Source of the DNA: Dunaliella salina
Taxonomy: Eukaryota > Chlorophyta > Chlorophyceae > Chlamydomonadales > Dunaliellaceae
Direction of reading: 5' to 3'
DNA: 64,000 nucleotides
Assembly (NCBI GenBank): GCA_002284615.2
Contig: MU070117.1
Location: 19,897-83,896 of the forward strand
Shown here: positions 37,435 to 47,773 of the stretch, piece after piece
Layout of the letters: the number at the start of each line of letters is the position of its first letter
How positions within the stretch are numbered: position 1 is the stretch's first letter
The notes under the pieces: generated by a model
What the model saw: the letters and a program-made list of their open reading frames with translations, nothing else
What the model was told of the DNA's origin: nothing
Database searches by the model: none
Program-made: the position numbers and the translations under genes

Positions 37435-37980
37435 TTAGAGAGGCGAACTTTTAGCTGAGAGTTGGTAAATATTCAGTTGGTAAAGGTTTACAAATATTGC
37501 CTCGTAATACTTAGCTGCGACTCCATTAGCGACGTCTGGAAGATGATTATGAATGAATTCACATACATTTCCCTTGAACGTATCGGAAAAAATGCCTGTT
37601 TCAGGAGCATCTTGATACTTTGTCTTTTGTAAAATAATATCGCATATCTTCTGGTAAGCTATTTCAAGTATTTCCTTTTTTCCAACTTTGTCCTTGTTGT
37701 CAATGACAATGCTGTGCAATAATTTAATTGCTTCATCAAAGTTATCATCAAGATCTAGTTCAAACACCTTTTCAAACACTTTTTGGCAATACGCAAAATG
37801 ATTTTTATTTGTACCTATCATATCATCCGCTTGAAACTCAATGTTCCGCTTAAAATTCCATGAAGGACATGCAATATTTTTTGCGGCTGAATCATCACGC
37901 GTATGTAACGTTGAGACGTCCTTTTCAGAGAAAAGCAAATTTGGATCAATGCCGACGCGGTGCTTTTGTAGGTGAATCAT
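37435..37980 (-). CDS. Hypothetical 181-aa protein with viral-type promoter
   Basis: Starts at the ATG at 37980 (MIHLQKHRVGIDPNLL). A mostly helical, acidic protein: the middle (NHFAYCQKVFEKVFELDLDD, then DEAIKLLHSIV) looks like a helical-bundle domain and the end is hydrophobic. No family recognised. An AAAATTGAAACATTTTAAGA motif lies about 60-80 bp upstream, grouping it with the viral-type genes on this strand. Intact and single-copy. Confidence 0.55.
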   Translation of the reverse strand: MIHLQKHRVGIDPNLLFSEKDVSTLHTRDDSAAKNIACPSWNFKRNIEFQADDMIGTNKNHFAYCQKVFEKVFELDLDDNFDEAIKLLHSIVIDNKDKVGKKEILEIAYQKICDIILQKTKYQDAPETGIFSDTFKGNVCEFIHNHLPDVANGVAAKYYEAIFVNLYQLNIYQLSAKSSPL

Positions 37981-38038
37981 TGTGGTACTTGCAGACGGCT
38001 TATATGTAGAGTTTTGAGTACTTTCATGTAGTCACTAT

Positions 38039-38063
38039 TTCTCTTAAAATGTTTCAATTTTTT
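38039..38063 (-). promoter_or_regulatory. AAAATTGAAACATTTTAAGA promoter-like motif
   Basis: Reads GCAAAAAAATTGAAACATTT then TAAGAG on the minus strand, upstream of the 181-aa gene. It has the same GGCATGTGC lead-in as the motif at 19689-19711. Confidence 0.55.
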
Positions 38064-38123
38064 TGCACATGCCATTTGAAAGTGCAAAAAAATAATCTTT
38101 GTTTTCATTTGATGTAAACATCA

Positions 38124-38262
38124 TTACATATTAAATACCGCAAATGCTAGGGCAATCAATCTTAGAATATATTCACATTTTTTATTTTGTACTACCATAC
38201 AAATTTTCATTTTTATTTCTATTGAACAATTCAAATAAGTGTAAAAGCCTTTAATGCAAATG
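38124..38262 (-). pseudogene. Fanzor element 5' fragment
   Basis: Similar on the minus strand to the leader of the Fanzor elements (AAAGGCTTTTACACTTATTT at its outer end, ATTGCCCTAGCATTTGCGG at its inner end). Diverged; only the 5' ~140 bp remain. Confidence 0.6.
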
Positions 38263-38751
38263 TTAAAAGATATTATACACCACACAAAAAAATCTTTTTG
38301 ATAGAAAATAATGCTTGTGGCTTGAAAAGCAAATGTGTTAAAAAAATAATTCAATACATGTGGTGAGTGTATGGCTTTTGACATTTAGAACACTTTTGAA
38401 AATAGTTGATGAAAATAGCGGAATGATGAGCAAATAAGTAAAGTATACAAATATTTCTTTATGCTCAATGGATATTGATGTTGTGTTATGCTTCATACAA
38501 AGCAGTGGAGTAGGTATAAAATTAGCATAAATATTTGGATAAAACAAATTGAACATTATGTTTTTTGCACTTATCGACGCTTGTAGTTTGCATGCCTACA
38601 CAATACCCCTTTTCCATACAAATTGTTCAACTCAACAAGTGCATCAGCAATTGTGTCAATGTCCACCATACTTTCAAAAGACAAATATATTTCATAGATA
38701 TTATCTGTAAATGAGTCTCTATTAAAGTTAGGGGCGTGGTATTTTTGTGAC

Positions 38752-38812
38752 GTAGGGTTTTAGGGTTTAGGCTTAGCTTTAGGTTTAGGCTTAGCTAAAC
38801 CCTAAACCCTAA
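38752..38812. repeat. Head-to-head TTTAGGG-like telomeric repeats
   Basis: G-rich units (GGGTTTTAGGGTTTAGG) are followed by TTAGCT-type linkers and then C-rich units (CTAAACCCTAAACCCTAAC). The orientation, G-strand then C-strand, is what an end-to-end telomere joining leaves, but the tract is only about 60 bp and also forms one long hairpin. Confidence 0.75.
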
Positions 38813-38882
38813 CACCTCATCTCAGGGAATGACACAGTTGAGGCTTCACATCCTCGTGTATAGTTTGATTGTGTGGAGAACA
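38813..38882. repeat. ~70-bp dispersed repeat, copy 1
   Basis: Matches 63625-63692: CACCTCATYTCAGGGAATKA, then CACAGTTGAG and CATCCTCGTGTATAGTTTG. It lies right next to the telomere-like tract here. Confidence 0.85.
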
Positions 38883-38988
38883 GTATTTACCGTTGCGATC
38901 ACTTAAGTGTGGCTGGATCAACGATGTAAATACTGCTCTTTTAGATTCCTTAAATTTGCAGATATTGAAAACTACTTAAAGACAAAAT

Positions 38989-39335
38989 ATGGCTTATATT
39001 ATTATGAATGATGAAGTCTTGTACGCTGCCGTTGGCAGCTTAGGCGCACAGCGCGTACACACCTAAACAACTCGCCAAAACATTCAACGTCACCAACAAA
39101 ACCCTCGCACAATGGGAAAAATCCAGAAAGATCAAAGCCAAGAAAACCAAAGGAGGTCATCGAAGATACATCTGTACACCACCAATCATTCCCAGTAGCG
39201 ATGAAAAACAATCCATTATATATACAAGAGTCTCTTTTGCAAAACAAAAAAATGACCTTGAAAGACAAACTCAATTCCTACAATCCCATTTCCCAAACTA
39301 TACCGTCATCCAAGACGTTGGGATCGTGACAGTTT
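38989..39335 (+). pseudogene. IS607-family serine recombinase (TnpA), truncated and interrupted
   Basis: From the ATG at 38989 (MAYIIMNDEVL) the frame is broken by a 34-bp microelement (39025-39058); without it the MerR-like DNA-binding domain reads YTPKQLAKTFNVTNKTLAQW and TKGGHRRYI. The serine recombinase domain then begins IIYTRVSFAKQKNDLERQTQ with the catalytic Ser in the RVS motif, and stops being recognisable after VIQDVG at about 39330. About half of the recombinase is lost. IS607 TnpA uses this Ser to insert elements at GG dinucleotides and is the partner expected for the Fanzor copies here. Confidence 0.85.
39025..39058. repeat. GTAC-bounded double-hairpin microelement, 34 bp
   Basis: GCTGCC-GTT-GGCAGC, TTAG, GCGC-ACA-GCGC, GTAC, placed after GTAC at 39021-39024. 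Removing it restores the recombinase frame (L-Y-T-P-K-Q-L-A). Same length and plan as the first unit at 36441, but the stems have different, still fully paired sequences. Confidence 0.9.
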
Positions 39336-39790
39336 TTGTCCTCTCTCTTTTGATGACTAGACATGCTTTTCTGTATGCCCTGTCTCAATGAAATCTTTGT
39401 TTGACATTTAGTCAGAAAAGAAGGTACTTTCACTTAGTACGAGGTATCCCCTTGCACATGAGGCACGCCTCTGGCAGTAGGGGCTGCCTCAGGCTGGCTT
39501 GGAAAGAGGTGCACCTCGATCACACGAGGCATCCTCTTTCAATCGAGGCTGTCCACCTCAGATTGGACGCCCTTGCTTGATGGAATGTGTGCGTACGTAC
39601 ACGCATCGAACGGAGCATGCAAGGCACGCTGTCTTAGTTGGGATCGGGAAGGCAAGTCAGACTTCTTTTTGAACCCTTTTCAATGTTGAGCATGACACTG
39701 TTAGTTAGTTAATAAATCTTTTCACAAAATTTTTCGTGTGTGAGACCAGAAGAAAAAAAAATTGAATCTATATCAATAATTAGTAAATTA
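39336..39790. other. Non-coding insert, possible solo LTR
   Basis: GC-richer sequence replaces the second half of the recombinase. It has an AATAAA at about 39710 and no ORF. It could be a solo LTR, but the ends and target duplication were not found. ATTTTTCGTGTGTGAGACC at about 39729 resembles sequence at 19905 and 21785. Confidence 0.25.
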
Positions 39791-39796
39791 TAGTTT

Positions 39797-39951
39797 TGTT
39801 TGTTGACGGTACCAATGGTGAAGACCCTGAAAGATTTATTGGTCCTATTGAAGAGCTGTCTCCAAGTTCCCAAGCATTGATAAAAAATGGTCTACATGGT
39901 CTTCATTGGGATGGCTTGTCTTGTGTTGAAGAAAAACATCTTTATACATAA
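39797..39951 (+). pseudogene. Open fragment without start
   Basis: About 50 codons (VDGTNGEDPERFIGPIEELS, then PSSQALIKNGL) with natural protein composition, no ATG and a TAA at about 39949. Not recognised; probably the remainder of a gene. Confidence 0.25.
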
Positions 39952-40642
39952 TTGATGAATTTATGCTTTGAGAAAAACTTATGGAAGAAAGAAGAACGTA
40001 ATGAAACTTTGGGTACAAAATACATTATAACTGTGAGAATAGATGGAAAATAATAAATTGGATTTGTTTAGGCAAGCTGTTAGTTTTAATGCTTTCTAAT
40101 CTTTGAATTCTAATTCTTCATTTTTTGGTAAACATACTTTTTATTGGTGTTATAATTGTTGGCTTGGTGGGTTTGGGCTGCCCATGCTATGCTTACAATA
40201 CACACTTCAAGGGTATATATTGCTTGGCCTCCTTTGTTCTGGACATGGGTTAAAGGGGGGATTTACAAGCTTGAAGCCAGGGTGGCTAGAATCCGAGTAA
40301 GGAGGTCTCTTACAATTGGAAGGCCCATCTGCGGAATGTGTTTGCTATTTATAACTTGATAAACATGCAAAAGCAGAGTACGCAAGGCTGTTTATATGTA
40401 AAAAAGCATAATGTCTCCAACACACACATACTTTCAATCCTTATATGTTTTTAAATACTGGAACAATTTTTTGGTCTTCAAATAAGTTTATTATCAACTT
40501 TTTAACCAATACCACTCTATTTTCCACATCTTTGAATTTCAGATGCACATATGCATATTGCAATTAAGGGGGATATAAGTTTATTTGTATATTGAAATTC
40601 AATTTTGTAGATTTTTTGTATAAATTGCAAAAGAATAAAATA

Positions 40643-42403
40643 ATGTCAGCTTCTAGACGTATTAGACAAATTATAAATGGAGATGAGCTACAAGATAAAT
40701 ATGTGGCAACCGCGATGCAAGATTTAAATGCTTTGGACGAAGCTGGAAAACCCGAGTCAACTTCCAGACATTATCCAAAATTTTTTCCTTATACTAATCC
40801 AGACTTAAATGCTCCTGGTGGAGCTGCAAATGCTAAATTTCTTCATTTTTCAAATGATAAAAAATTCATTCGTGTCGTAAATAAAACAACAAATGTGACA
40901 ACTTATATCAATAAAAAGCCCCTCCTAATTCAGCAAGATAGTGAAACTTCTTTCATGCTAAAAAACGATAGTTTTGTTGGCCATTATGATTGGCTACACG
41001 TTGAACATCCAATAACTGGCAGTACAAATGCATTGGTTGAAACTTTAGTTGGTTATGTTGAAGATGAAACAAATTTATATGTAAATGACGGAACAATGAA
41101 AAACTTGATCGATATTAAAAATAATTTTCGTTCAATTTCTATTCAGCACATGCAAAATCTTGTCATTCCTGAGATAACTGAAGACACTTATTTAGAAAAT
41201 GACAACTTAGAAAATGTTGAGTACAATGAAAAAGAAAAAGGCTTTGTCATGAAATGTCTTGGTGCATATGAAACTGTGCGGCAGTCAAGATATACGATCC
41301 CATATACTCAAATGTCAGATTTGCTTATACTACAACAAGCTAAACTGAAACACATGGAAGAAAACCTTGATTATAGTGCACGTGTAGGTTACTTTGATGA
41401 AGAAGTTCGTGCTGTATACAATAACAAAGAAGAAAGAGAAATGACAAAGTTTGGTGCTTTTTTTGAATATATGTCTGATCCGAGTGGAAACCAAACTGGT
41501 TTTTACATAAATGTTTGGTTTCTGCCATATGATACACCTCGCCAACCAAAAATTGCACAAAATAATTGGAATCTTGATCGTTTAGATGGCACAGGACCAA
41601 GTGGATTAATTTTGAATGCAGATGATATGAACACCTTTGCCGTTCATTGGATGCCGCATGCAAATAAAATAATATTTGGTATTATGAAAAAAAACCACAT
41701 TATACGCTGTCATGAGCATGAAAATCTCGTGCCTGACTCTGATCCTCCTCATAGGATGCTACCTCCCCACCTCTATTCAAAAAAGGGCCAATTCAATGGC
41801 TCATTGAGATGGGAGCTCACATCAAGAAATGAAGACCCTCCTTCTCCCAATGCTACAATGATTCAAGGCTCTGCAATCGTATTTAGTGATGAAAAATATA
41901 AAGAAAATCAAAAATTACTTGAATACAATACTGATTTGCATTCTTTAGAGTTAAATAGACAATATGAACAAAAACCTGCTTTTGTTTTGAGGTTAAAAGA
42001 GAGAAATAATAGGGCAAAATTTTGGCCAAAAAGCATTTCATTGCTTCAAATAATTGAAGGGGCTATTGTAAAATGGGAATTAGTCCTTAATGCTGAATTA
42101 AGTAATGGGGAAAATGAAATCCAATGGGTAAATAAAGCAGGTTCTTTATTACAAATTGCTCCCCGGATGAACAACGTTAACAATTTAGATTATACACTTC
42201 TTAATGAAAGCTTGGCATGTAAGAATGGATCAATTATTGCTTCTGGGTATATTCACGGCAGTGGTCGCTTTTCTTTTGACGTTGATAAGTTTAATGCCTA
42301 TGTAACATCATCGATAAGGGGAGAATTAGAAACATTGACACTGAAATTAACGAATGTTCATGGTGTAGCTGAAATAATTTCTAAAATTGAATGGTGTGAA
42401 TAG
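40643..42403 (+). CDS. Large unknown protein, possible virion structural component
   Basis: 586 aa from the ATG at 40643 (MSASRRIRQIINGDELQDKY); an in-frame upstream codon at 40592 gives 603 aa but lies in the AT-rich leader. Intact, no signal peptide or membrane segment. The N-terminal 60 residues look like a conserved anchor. Around residues 250-370 a strand-rich stretch (FGAFFEYMSDPSGNQTGFYI, NVWFLPYDTPRQ, then WMPHANKIIFGIMKKNHI) resembles concanavalin/LamG-type beta-sandwiches by strand and turn pattern. The C-terminal 150 residues are also strand-rich. I do not recognise the family; a virion surface or fibre protein is only a guess from size and fold pattern. Confidence 0.5.
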   Translation: MSASRRIRQIINGDELQDKYVATAMQDLNALDEAGKPESTSRHYPKFFPYTNPDLNAPGGAANAKFLHFSNDKKFIRVVNKTTNVTTYINKKPLLIQQDSETSFMLKNDSFVGHYDWLHVEHPITGSTNALVETLVGYVEDETNLYVNDGTMKNLIDIKNNFRSISIQHMQNLVIPEITEDTYLENDNLENVEYNEKEKGFVMKCLGAYETVRQSRYTIPYTQMSDLLILQQAKLKHMEENLDYSARVGYFDEEVRAVYNNKEEREMTKFGAFFEYMSDPSGNQTGFYINVWFLPYDTPRQPKIAQNNWNLDRLDGTGPSGLILNADDMNTFAVHWMPHANKIIFGIMKKNHIIRCHEHENLVPDSDPPHRMLPPHLYSKKGQFNGSLRWELTSRNEDPPSPNATMIQGSAIVFSDEKYKENQKLLEYNTDLHSLELNRQYEQKPAFVLRLKERNNRAKFWPKSISLLQIIEGAIVKWELVLNAELSNGENEIQWVNKAGSLLQIAPRMNNVNNLDYTLLNESLACKNGSIIASGYIHGSGRFSFDVDKFNAYVTSSIRGELETLTLKLTNVHGVAEIISKIEWCE

Positions 42404-43768
42404 ATAGAGCATTGCGATTTGCTTGTGTGTTTGTGTTTCATTTATTACATTCTAATGAATAATAAAAACGGCATTTTAATTCTCAAGCGGTCTAAAAATG
42501 CACTTGACGCAAATGCACAGAGCGCAAATACACGTGGCACGACATGCACAGGCAAAGCTCGCATGGAAGAAAGTGCGCACAGGCGTGAGAGACCACACAG
42601 GCCCTAAATACATCTAAAAAAGGTTGGTTTGAACCCATCCAACAAGATGTTCCGGCTAACTGGCTACCTCCAAATCCAGCCACACCACTACGTATCCAAC
42701 AACACCTAGTATCAAACACTTGGCCGGAGCCTACACTCATGCAAGTACAAGATACGGCCCTGGTTTTACAAGTGGTCCAAGAAACTTTTGCACAATAAGC
42801 CTATTCCATGTGTTTTGCAGCATTATCCTATCCAAGACAGCTGCAAGTTCGGAAGACAATTGCCAGCATGCATCAGGCAGGGTCATGGTCTCTGGAAAAC
42901 GAGGACCAGGCAAGTGCTGTGTATGTGCACGGTCTTGTGTATATAAAATGCAGAGTAGCAAGCACAGAAAAGTGAGGCTTGTGAGAACCAAGCAAGTCCC
43001 AACAAATTAGATTGGTGTGCCATTGACCCACCCACCCACCCTAGAGTGAGAACAATGCTCACAATCTATAGCCCCAGTGCTGGACTGCTCAAGTTTTAGA
43101 TGCCTTTCAAGGATTGTGGCGCTGTGATTCCTTTGTTGAAGCTGTGCAGCAGGGTACTCCTATTTCTACTTAAGAGTTCACTGCTGACTCGGGCACAGGT
43201 TGCGGGCAGTGTGGCTCCAGCATTCTTGTGTTTGTACTGTGGAATTGTGAGGTTGTGTTTTCACAGCCTTTTCCTTCAGTTGAATGCGCCTTCACAAATA
43301 CTAGAAGGTTCTAACAGTTAATACGTTGGTTTAATTTAATTGTAAACTATTAAAAGAGATATATCGTACTTAAAATAAAAAACATGACCACAAATTGCCC
43401 CACAAGAGCAAAGTAAAGGTGCAATGTCTAAATGCAGCCCGAGTCTGGCCGATCGACCGTATCACACATTTGCCACACCTGGCAACACACATTTTCGCCC
43501 CCCTCAACAAAAGGTGTGCCATGTTGTTACATTTGTTTCATACAAACTTACTCACTCTGCTCATGCCGATTGCAGTGGAGGCATGCAGTTTTGGCCTTTA
43601 GCCACTGTGCAGTCCACTCAGCAAAAGTGAGGCATGAGCACAACAACCAATGCATTGACAAACGAATGGCTATCATGCTTTCAAAGTCCAAATAAAACAC
43701 CCAGACGCCGAGTGCATCATTTAGGGACTGCATGCACAGGCATAAGGAAGCTTCACACACCCACAAGG
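42404..43768. other. Non-coding host-type DNA with a Fanzor relic
   Basis: Base composition becomes GC-richer here. At 43010-43095, AGAGTGAGAACAATG then CTCACAATCTATAGCCCC corresponds to the Fanzor RuvC-I region (VRTMLTIYS), with a short CCCA-type expansion beside it; nothing else of the element remains. No other gene is supported. Confidence 0.45.
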
Positions 43769-44737
43769 TCATGTTTCACCGCTTTTATAGCATGGAAATG
43801 CGAAAGTTGGAGTGGGGCACTTTGAAGCAACAGATGTGAGGTACTTCACGTCCTCTGAACTATCCAGTAAATCAAAAGGCTTTTGACCATTGCTGTCAAG
43901 AATGCTCAAGAGGACACGTCCCAAGGATTTCTCTAGTAATGGAACCGCAGCAAACCCATACATGTCATGCATGATATATGTCTTGCATGCATAGTGCAAG
44001 ACAGTCCCCTTAACATCATCGGAAAATCTGTAGCTCAACAAAGGCAAAATTTTGGCAATGTTTTCTGTGATAAATTGTTTGTCATTCAAGCGAGAATCGC
44101 ATTCCAGTATCAGCTGCAAGACTCCCTTCCGTCCAACATTTCCTCCACGTCCAGAGCATTCAAAAACACGCATGATGACTGCTAAAGAGGTTTCTAGGCT
44201 CACGCGCCCAGCTGCATAGATAGCACGAATATAACGTGTGATGTTCTTAATATTGCTGCAATCGGGAAATAGTATCCAATTTGATGCGAGGCTCAACATA
44301 ATTGAGGGTTTTTTTATCACTTGGTTTGGATTAAGGCGATTCAATAAAATATTGATGGTACTCCTTTGGCTCCCACATTCTAGATAGGATAACACTTCCA
44401 TAAAGTGTGTGTTGAAGGCATTGCTCTCATATGTCTTGACAAAACGCGCCAAGAGCGCAAGTAGCCAGTGTACGTACACACAATTGACACCAATGATGTG
44501 AACTTTCATCCATTCATCAATTAATCGCTTGTAAATTTCCTCCAAAACGTGATTAGGTAAGGTATCATCGCTTCCCATGAGGCAGCACTTGATGGCGCCC
44601 TCTAGGCTTTTGTCTCCTTCCCAAACCAGAGTCAATATTGTGCAAGCTAGATTGTAATCCAATTGCTCAATGTGGCTCCATGACAAAGGCATCTTTTTGT
44701 GTGCCTGCGGAAAAACCCTTTTAACAATCACATTCAC
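43769..44737 (-). CDS. Hypothetical 322-aa host-type protein
   Basis: Helical protein from about the ATG at 44737 (MNVIVKRVFPQ) or a later Met. The C-terminal part contains VLHYACKTYIMHDMYGFAAV and LLSILDSNGQKPFDLLDSSE, which look like one or two degenerate ankyrin units. The rest has alternating hydrophobic helices as in helical-repeat proteins. Base composition and Cys/Trp content match neighbouring host DNA rather than the AT-rich viral-type genes. No introns are needed to keep it open. Confidence 0.5.
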   Translation of the reverse strand: MNVIVKRVFPQAHKKMPLSWSHIEQLDYNLACTILTLVWEGDKSLEGAIKCCLMGSDDTLPNHVLEEIYKRLIDEWMKVHIIGVNCVYVHWLLALLARFVKTYESNAFNTHFMEVLSYLECGSQRSTINILLNRLNPNQVIKKPSIMLSLASNWILFPDCSNIKNITRYIRAIYAAGRVSLETSLAVIMRVFECSGRGGNVGRKGVLQLILECDSRLNDKQFITENIAKILPLLSYRFSDDVKGTVLHYACKTYIMHDMYGFAAVPLLEKSLGRVLLSILDSNGQKPFDLLDSSEDVKYLTSVASKCPTPTFAFPCYKSGET

Positions 44738-44789
44738 ACGTTTTCGGACCTTTTAATATATATAATAGGGCCACGAAAGTGTAACTTCA

Positions 44790-45180
44790 CAAACGGACAC
44801 AATTGTAAGTTTAGTGTTGTCCTGTGCAATGCACTTTGTATATTCGAAAGTTGCGGAAACGCAGATCCTATTGTACTCCGTGCGGACACTATTGTAAGAG
44901 TAGTGTTGTCCTGTGCAATGCACTTTGTATATTCGAAAGTTGCGGAAACGCAGATCCTATTGTACTCCGTGCGGACACAATTGTAAGGTTAGTGTTGTCC
45001 TGTGCAATGCACAATCTTCCAGGAAGTTGGTGTGTTCAGGCTGTTGTGGTTGCATCTGCACATGATGAATTGCCGTTGTGGAAACGCAGATCCTATTGTA
45101 CTTCGTGCGGACACAATTGTGAGGTTAGTGTTGTCCTGTGCAATGCACTTTGCATATTCGAAAGTTGCGGAAACGCAGGG
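44790..45180. repeat. 89-bp tandem repeats
   Basis: The landmark GTGTTGTCCTGTGCAATGCA recurs at 44814, 44903 and 44992 (period 89), and again at 45128 after a 47-bp insertion. Each unit includes GTTGCGGAAACGCAGATCCT and a GTGCGGACAC end. Units are nearly identical. Confidence 0.9.
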
Positions 45181-45326
45181 TTGTTAAAATTCCTATTGCA
45201 TTCCTTCGGAACCCTGCTTTGCGAAAGAAATTCTGTAAAGCTAACTGGAACGGAAGGACCTGAAGCGTGTTTGCAAAATTATTGTGCCCAGCATAGAAAG
45301 ATGTGTTTGAGTATGCACAAAGATAG

Positions 45327-45720
45327 GAGTGCAAGATGGCGCACTAACTTGGTGCTCTCAGCACATGAAAATTTAGTGCTTGAAAAGCACACGGTAAGGA
45401 GTGCAGGATGATGCACTAACTTGGTGCTCTCAGCACACGAAAATTAATTCAGTGCTTGAAAAGTACAGGGAAAGGAGTGCAGGATGATGCACTAACTTGA
45501 TGCTCTTGCAGAGTATTTCGCGCATCATGACTACTGGGCAGCAGCAACGAGTTGGCCCTCCAACAGTGCATTGCTCCGTCTGGAAGCACCTAAAGCATGG
45601 CGCAGTTATGCAGACCCAAGCTGAGGCACGCCCAGTGGTGCAGCACACAAAAATTAATTTAGTGCCTGAAAAGCACAGGGTAAGGAGTGCAGGATGGCAC
45701 GCTGAATTTGTGCCCTCCAG
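45327..45720. repeat. ~75-bp tandem/dispersed repeats
   Basis: Units with GAGTGCARGATG, GCACTAACTTG, TGCTCTCAGCACA and AGTGCTTGAAAAG recur at about 45330, 45400, 45475 and (isolated) 45660-45690. Confidence 0.75.
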
Positions 45721-46246
45721 CATAAGGCCATTTATTTTTTTTTGTTTGGTAAAGACCATGTATGATATGCGATTCTTGATGTAGTGCCCCACATAATGGG
45801 CTCTTCCCTCTTATCAAGCCTCAAGCACCGAGCAGTGGCAGAGGAGCTCCATGCATTGACTTTCTTTTCATGTTTGGGCATCCCATCTTTTGTGCAACTT
45901 GTTTTCTGGCATCATTAATACAGGAGCAGCTGCGCATGCATCATGCATGCATTAGAACAGCAGTTCTTTCAGACCATATCAAACTTAGTGGGCAAAAAAG
46001 TTGTACCGCTTCTCTGCTTCCTTGTTTTGTTCTTTTCTTCCTTCTCTTTTACATGCAGGCCATGATTTGCGGCACGGCGTAGGTTTGGAGTTCATTTGAG
46101 AGGCAACACTGTTTTTCACCAATTTTGAGACATATAACTGCATAATACTACTGGTACTTGATTTACTTGAGTCATGACAACTTTTGACAGTTAATTTGTC
46201 AAACTAGCTAACTTGCAAGCCTTATTAAATTGGTATCTGCAGGAGC

Positions 46247-47100
46247 ATGACACAACCTAACCTGCAGCAGCATGCAGAGGCTTCTCCGGAACTGCTACGC
46301 TGTGATGACGTTTTAGGCAAGATATACAATAGCTGTGATGACGCGGAAACCAGGAAAGCGCTACGTGTGTCATGCACTACATGTTCCAGGTGCTGTAGCC
46401 GCAGGCAGCTTCGCGTAGCGCATCAATGCAATAGCCTTCACAGCAGCATCGCGGGCAGACCCACACTTGATATGTTCTTCTTTTGTGTTTTCAGGTCACC
46501 TGCCATCAATTCCTTGGTAATAGGGCGTCACATGACAAGCCACGATTTTTTGGGTGTCCTGGTCTCTTTCCCCCGGCTAGCTCAGATTAAGCACCTGGTC
46601 TTCTATCGGCAAGATGTGGGGCGTCTATTTTTGTCATTTCTGGGACCACAAGGAACAGTTGCACTGCCCAGGCTCACGAGCGTGACCACCCTCAAGCTCA
46701 TTGTAAGTTTTCATTCCCATGCCACAACTGTCACATGCCGACAATAATGCCTGTTCTTTTTTTAAATGCATCACAGGGTTGTGAACTGGATTCTTCCCTT
46801 GCTAATGTGCTTGCTTTTCAAATGCAGCAACTCACAGAGCTGAGGCTAAAAACTTATTTTTTACCAGATGATCTAAAAGCTTTCGCACACTTTGGGAAAG
46901 GCCTCAAGACATTGACTTTGTGCAACGTAAAGACTCCAGGTTACATGACATCGGAATACCTCTGTGGCAATCAGCTACAGCTGAAAAAGCTCTTTATATC
47001 ATCTCCAAAGTGGGTGACTGGTCTGGATAGGTGCCTTGCATGCCACCCCCTTCAAGATCTTCAAATGTGTAATGTTTTACTTTTGACCGCTCTCAAGAAC
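46247..47100 (+). pseudogene. Host LRR-type gene, 5' part (exons before the Fanzor insertion)
   Basis: The frame begins at the ATG at 46247 and has leucine-rich repeat spacing (LTELRLKTYFLPDDL, LKTLTLCNVK, LKKLFISSPKW). A canonical intron with GTAAGT donor and CACAG acceptor lies at 46703-46776 (74 bp, phase 0), joining TTLKLI to GCELDSSL. A further acceptor-like TTTTCAG is at about 46494, and one (CTGCAG) precedes the ATG, so more exons are likely. The coding sequence is cut at 47100 by the minus-strand Fanzor element and resumes at 48914. F-box/LRR-like organisation is suggested, but no F-box is seen. Confidence 0.6.
46703..46776 (+). other. Spliceosomal intron
   Basis: GTAAGTTTTC donor, T-rich tract and CATCACAG acceptor; phase 0. 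The intron itself contains stops in the coding frame, and splicing joins two LRR-like stretches. Confidence 0.75.
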
Positions 47101-47487
47101 CGCTCTTTTAAACTTTAACTTTTTTGAGTGTTACCTCAACAATGAACGCGTAGCTTCCTTCGGAACCCTTCTTCTCTTTACCTTGCACCATCTTCCGTGC
47201 CGTTATACGTTGTTGCTCATGTAGCCCAACGAACGCGTAGCTTCTTTCAGAACACTTCAAACATGCAAAGGCAATCCAAAGGGCAAAGTATTCATTGACC
47301 GTCTATTGAAAGACAAGCCAAAGGCCGAGCGTAGCATCGCCTAGTCTAATCAACTTTTGGGCTTAGGCCCAAACACATTTTTTAAGAGGCGCTGCACAAA
47401 GGTCTCGGTCACCCAATAGTCCACAGTGAGAACATCTATAGTCTTTGGCCCCTCCTAAATTTTCTTTGATCGTCCTACAATTTGTAC

Positions 47488-47549
47488 GCGCAGAGCGCTA
47501 GGGCAAAGCCCGTACGCGCGAAGCGCCTAGGCCAACTTTGTTGGCGTAC
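47488..47549. repeat. Two GTAC-bounded microelements, same site as in copy 1
   Basis: Reverse complement of the pair at 36441-36502 with two or three substitutions (for example GCGC-TCT-GCGC instead of GCGC-TCC-GCGC). GTAC is at 47484-47487, 47512-47515 and 47546-47549. The shared site shows the insertion predates the split of the two Fanzor copies. Confidence 0.9.
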
Positions 47550-47773
47550 ACGTCTTACTAGTGTATTCTTCGCCTCTTACAAACACGTTCACATTGTACC
47601 TTTTAGCTGCCTGTAACAGACGTTGTCTAAAAGCATAATGTCTCCAACACAGCATTCCTCTTACTGACTTAGCGCTTATTTTTCTGTTCAAACGCTTTGT
47701 CATTTGGCTAACATTAAATGGAGGGAAAAAATTATATTTTTTTCTGTCAAAGTTTGTTACCAAAAGACGTACG

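Noticed and set aside
43769..44737. Viral origin of the 322-aa protein
   Set aside because: Composition and context match host DNA, and no AAAATTGA motif is present upstream.
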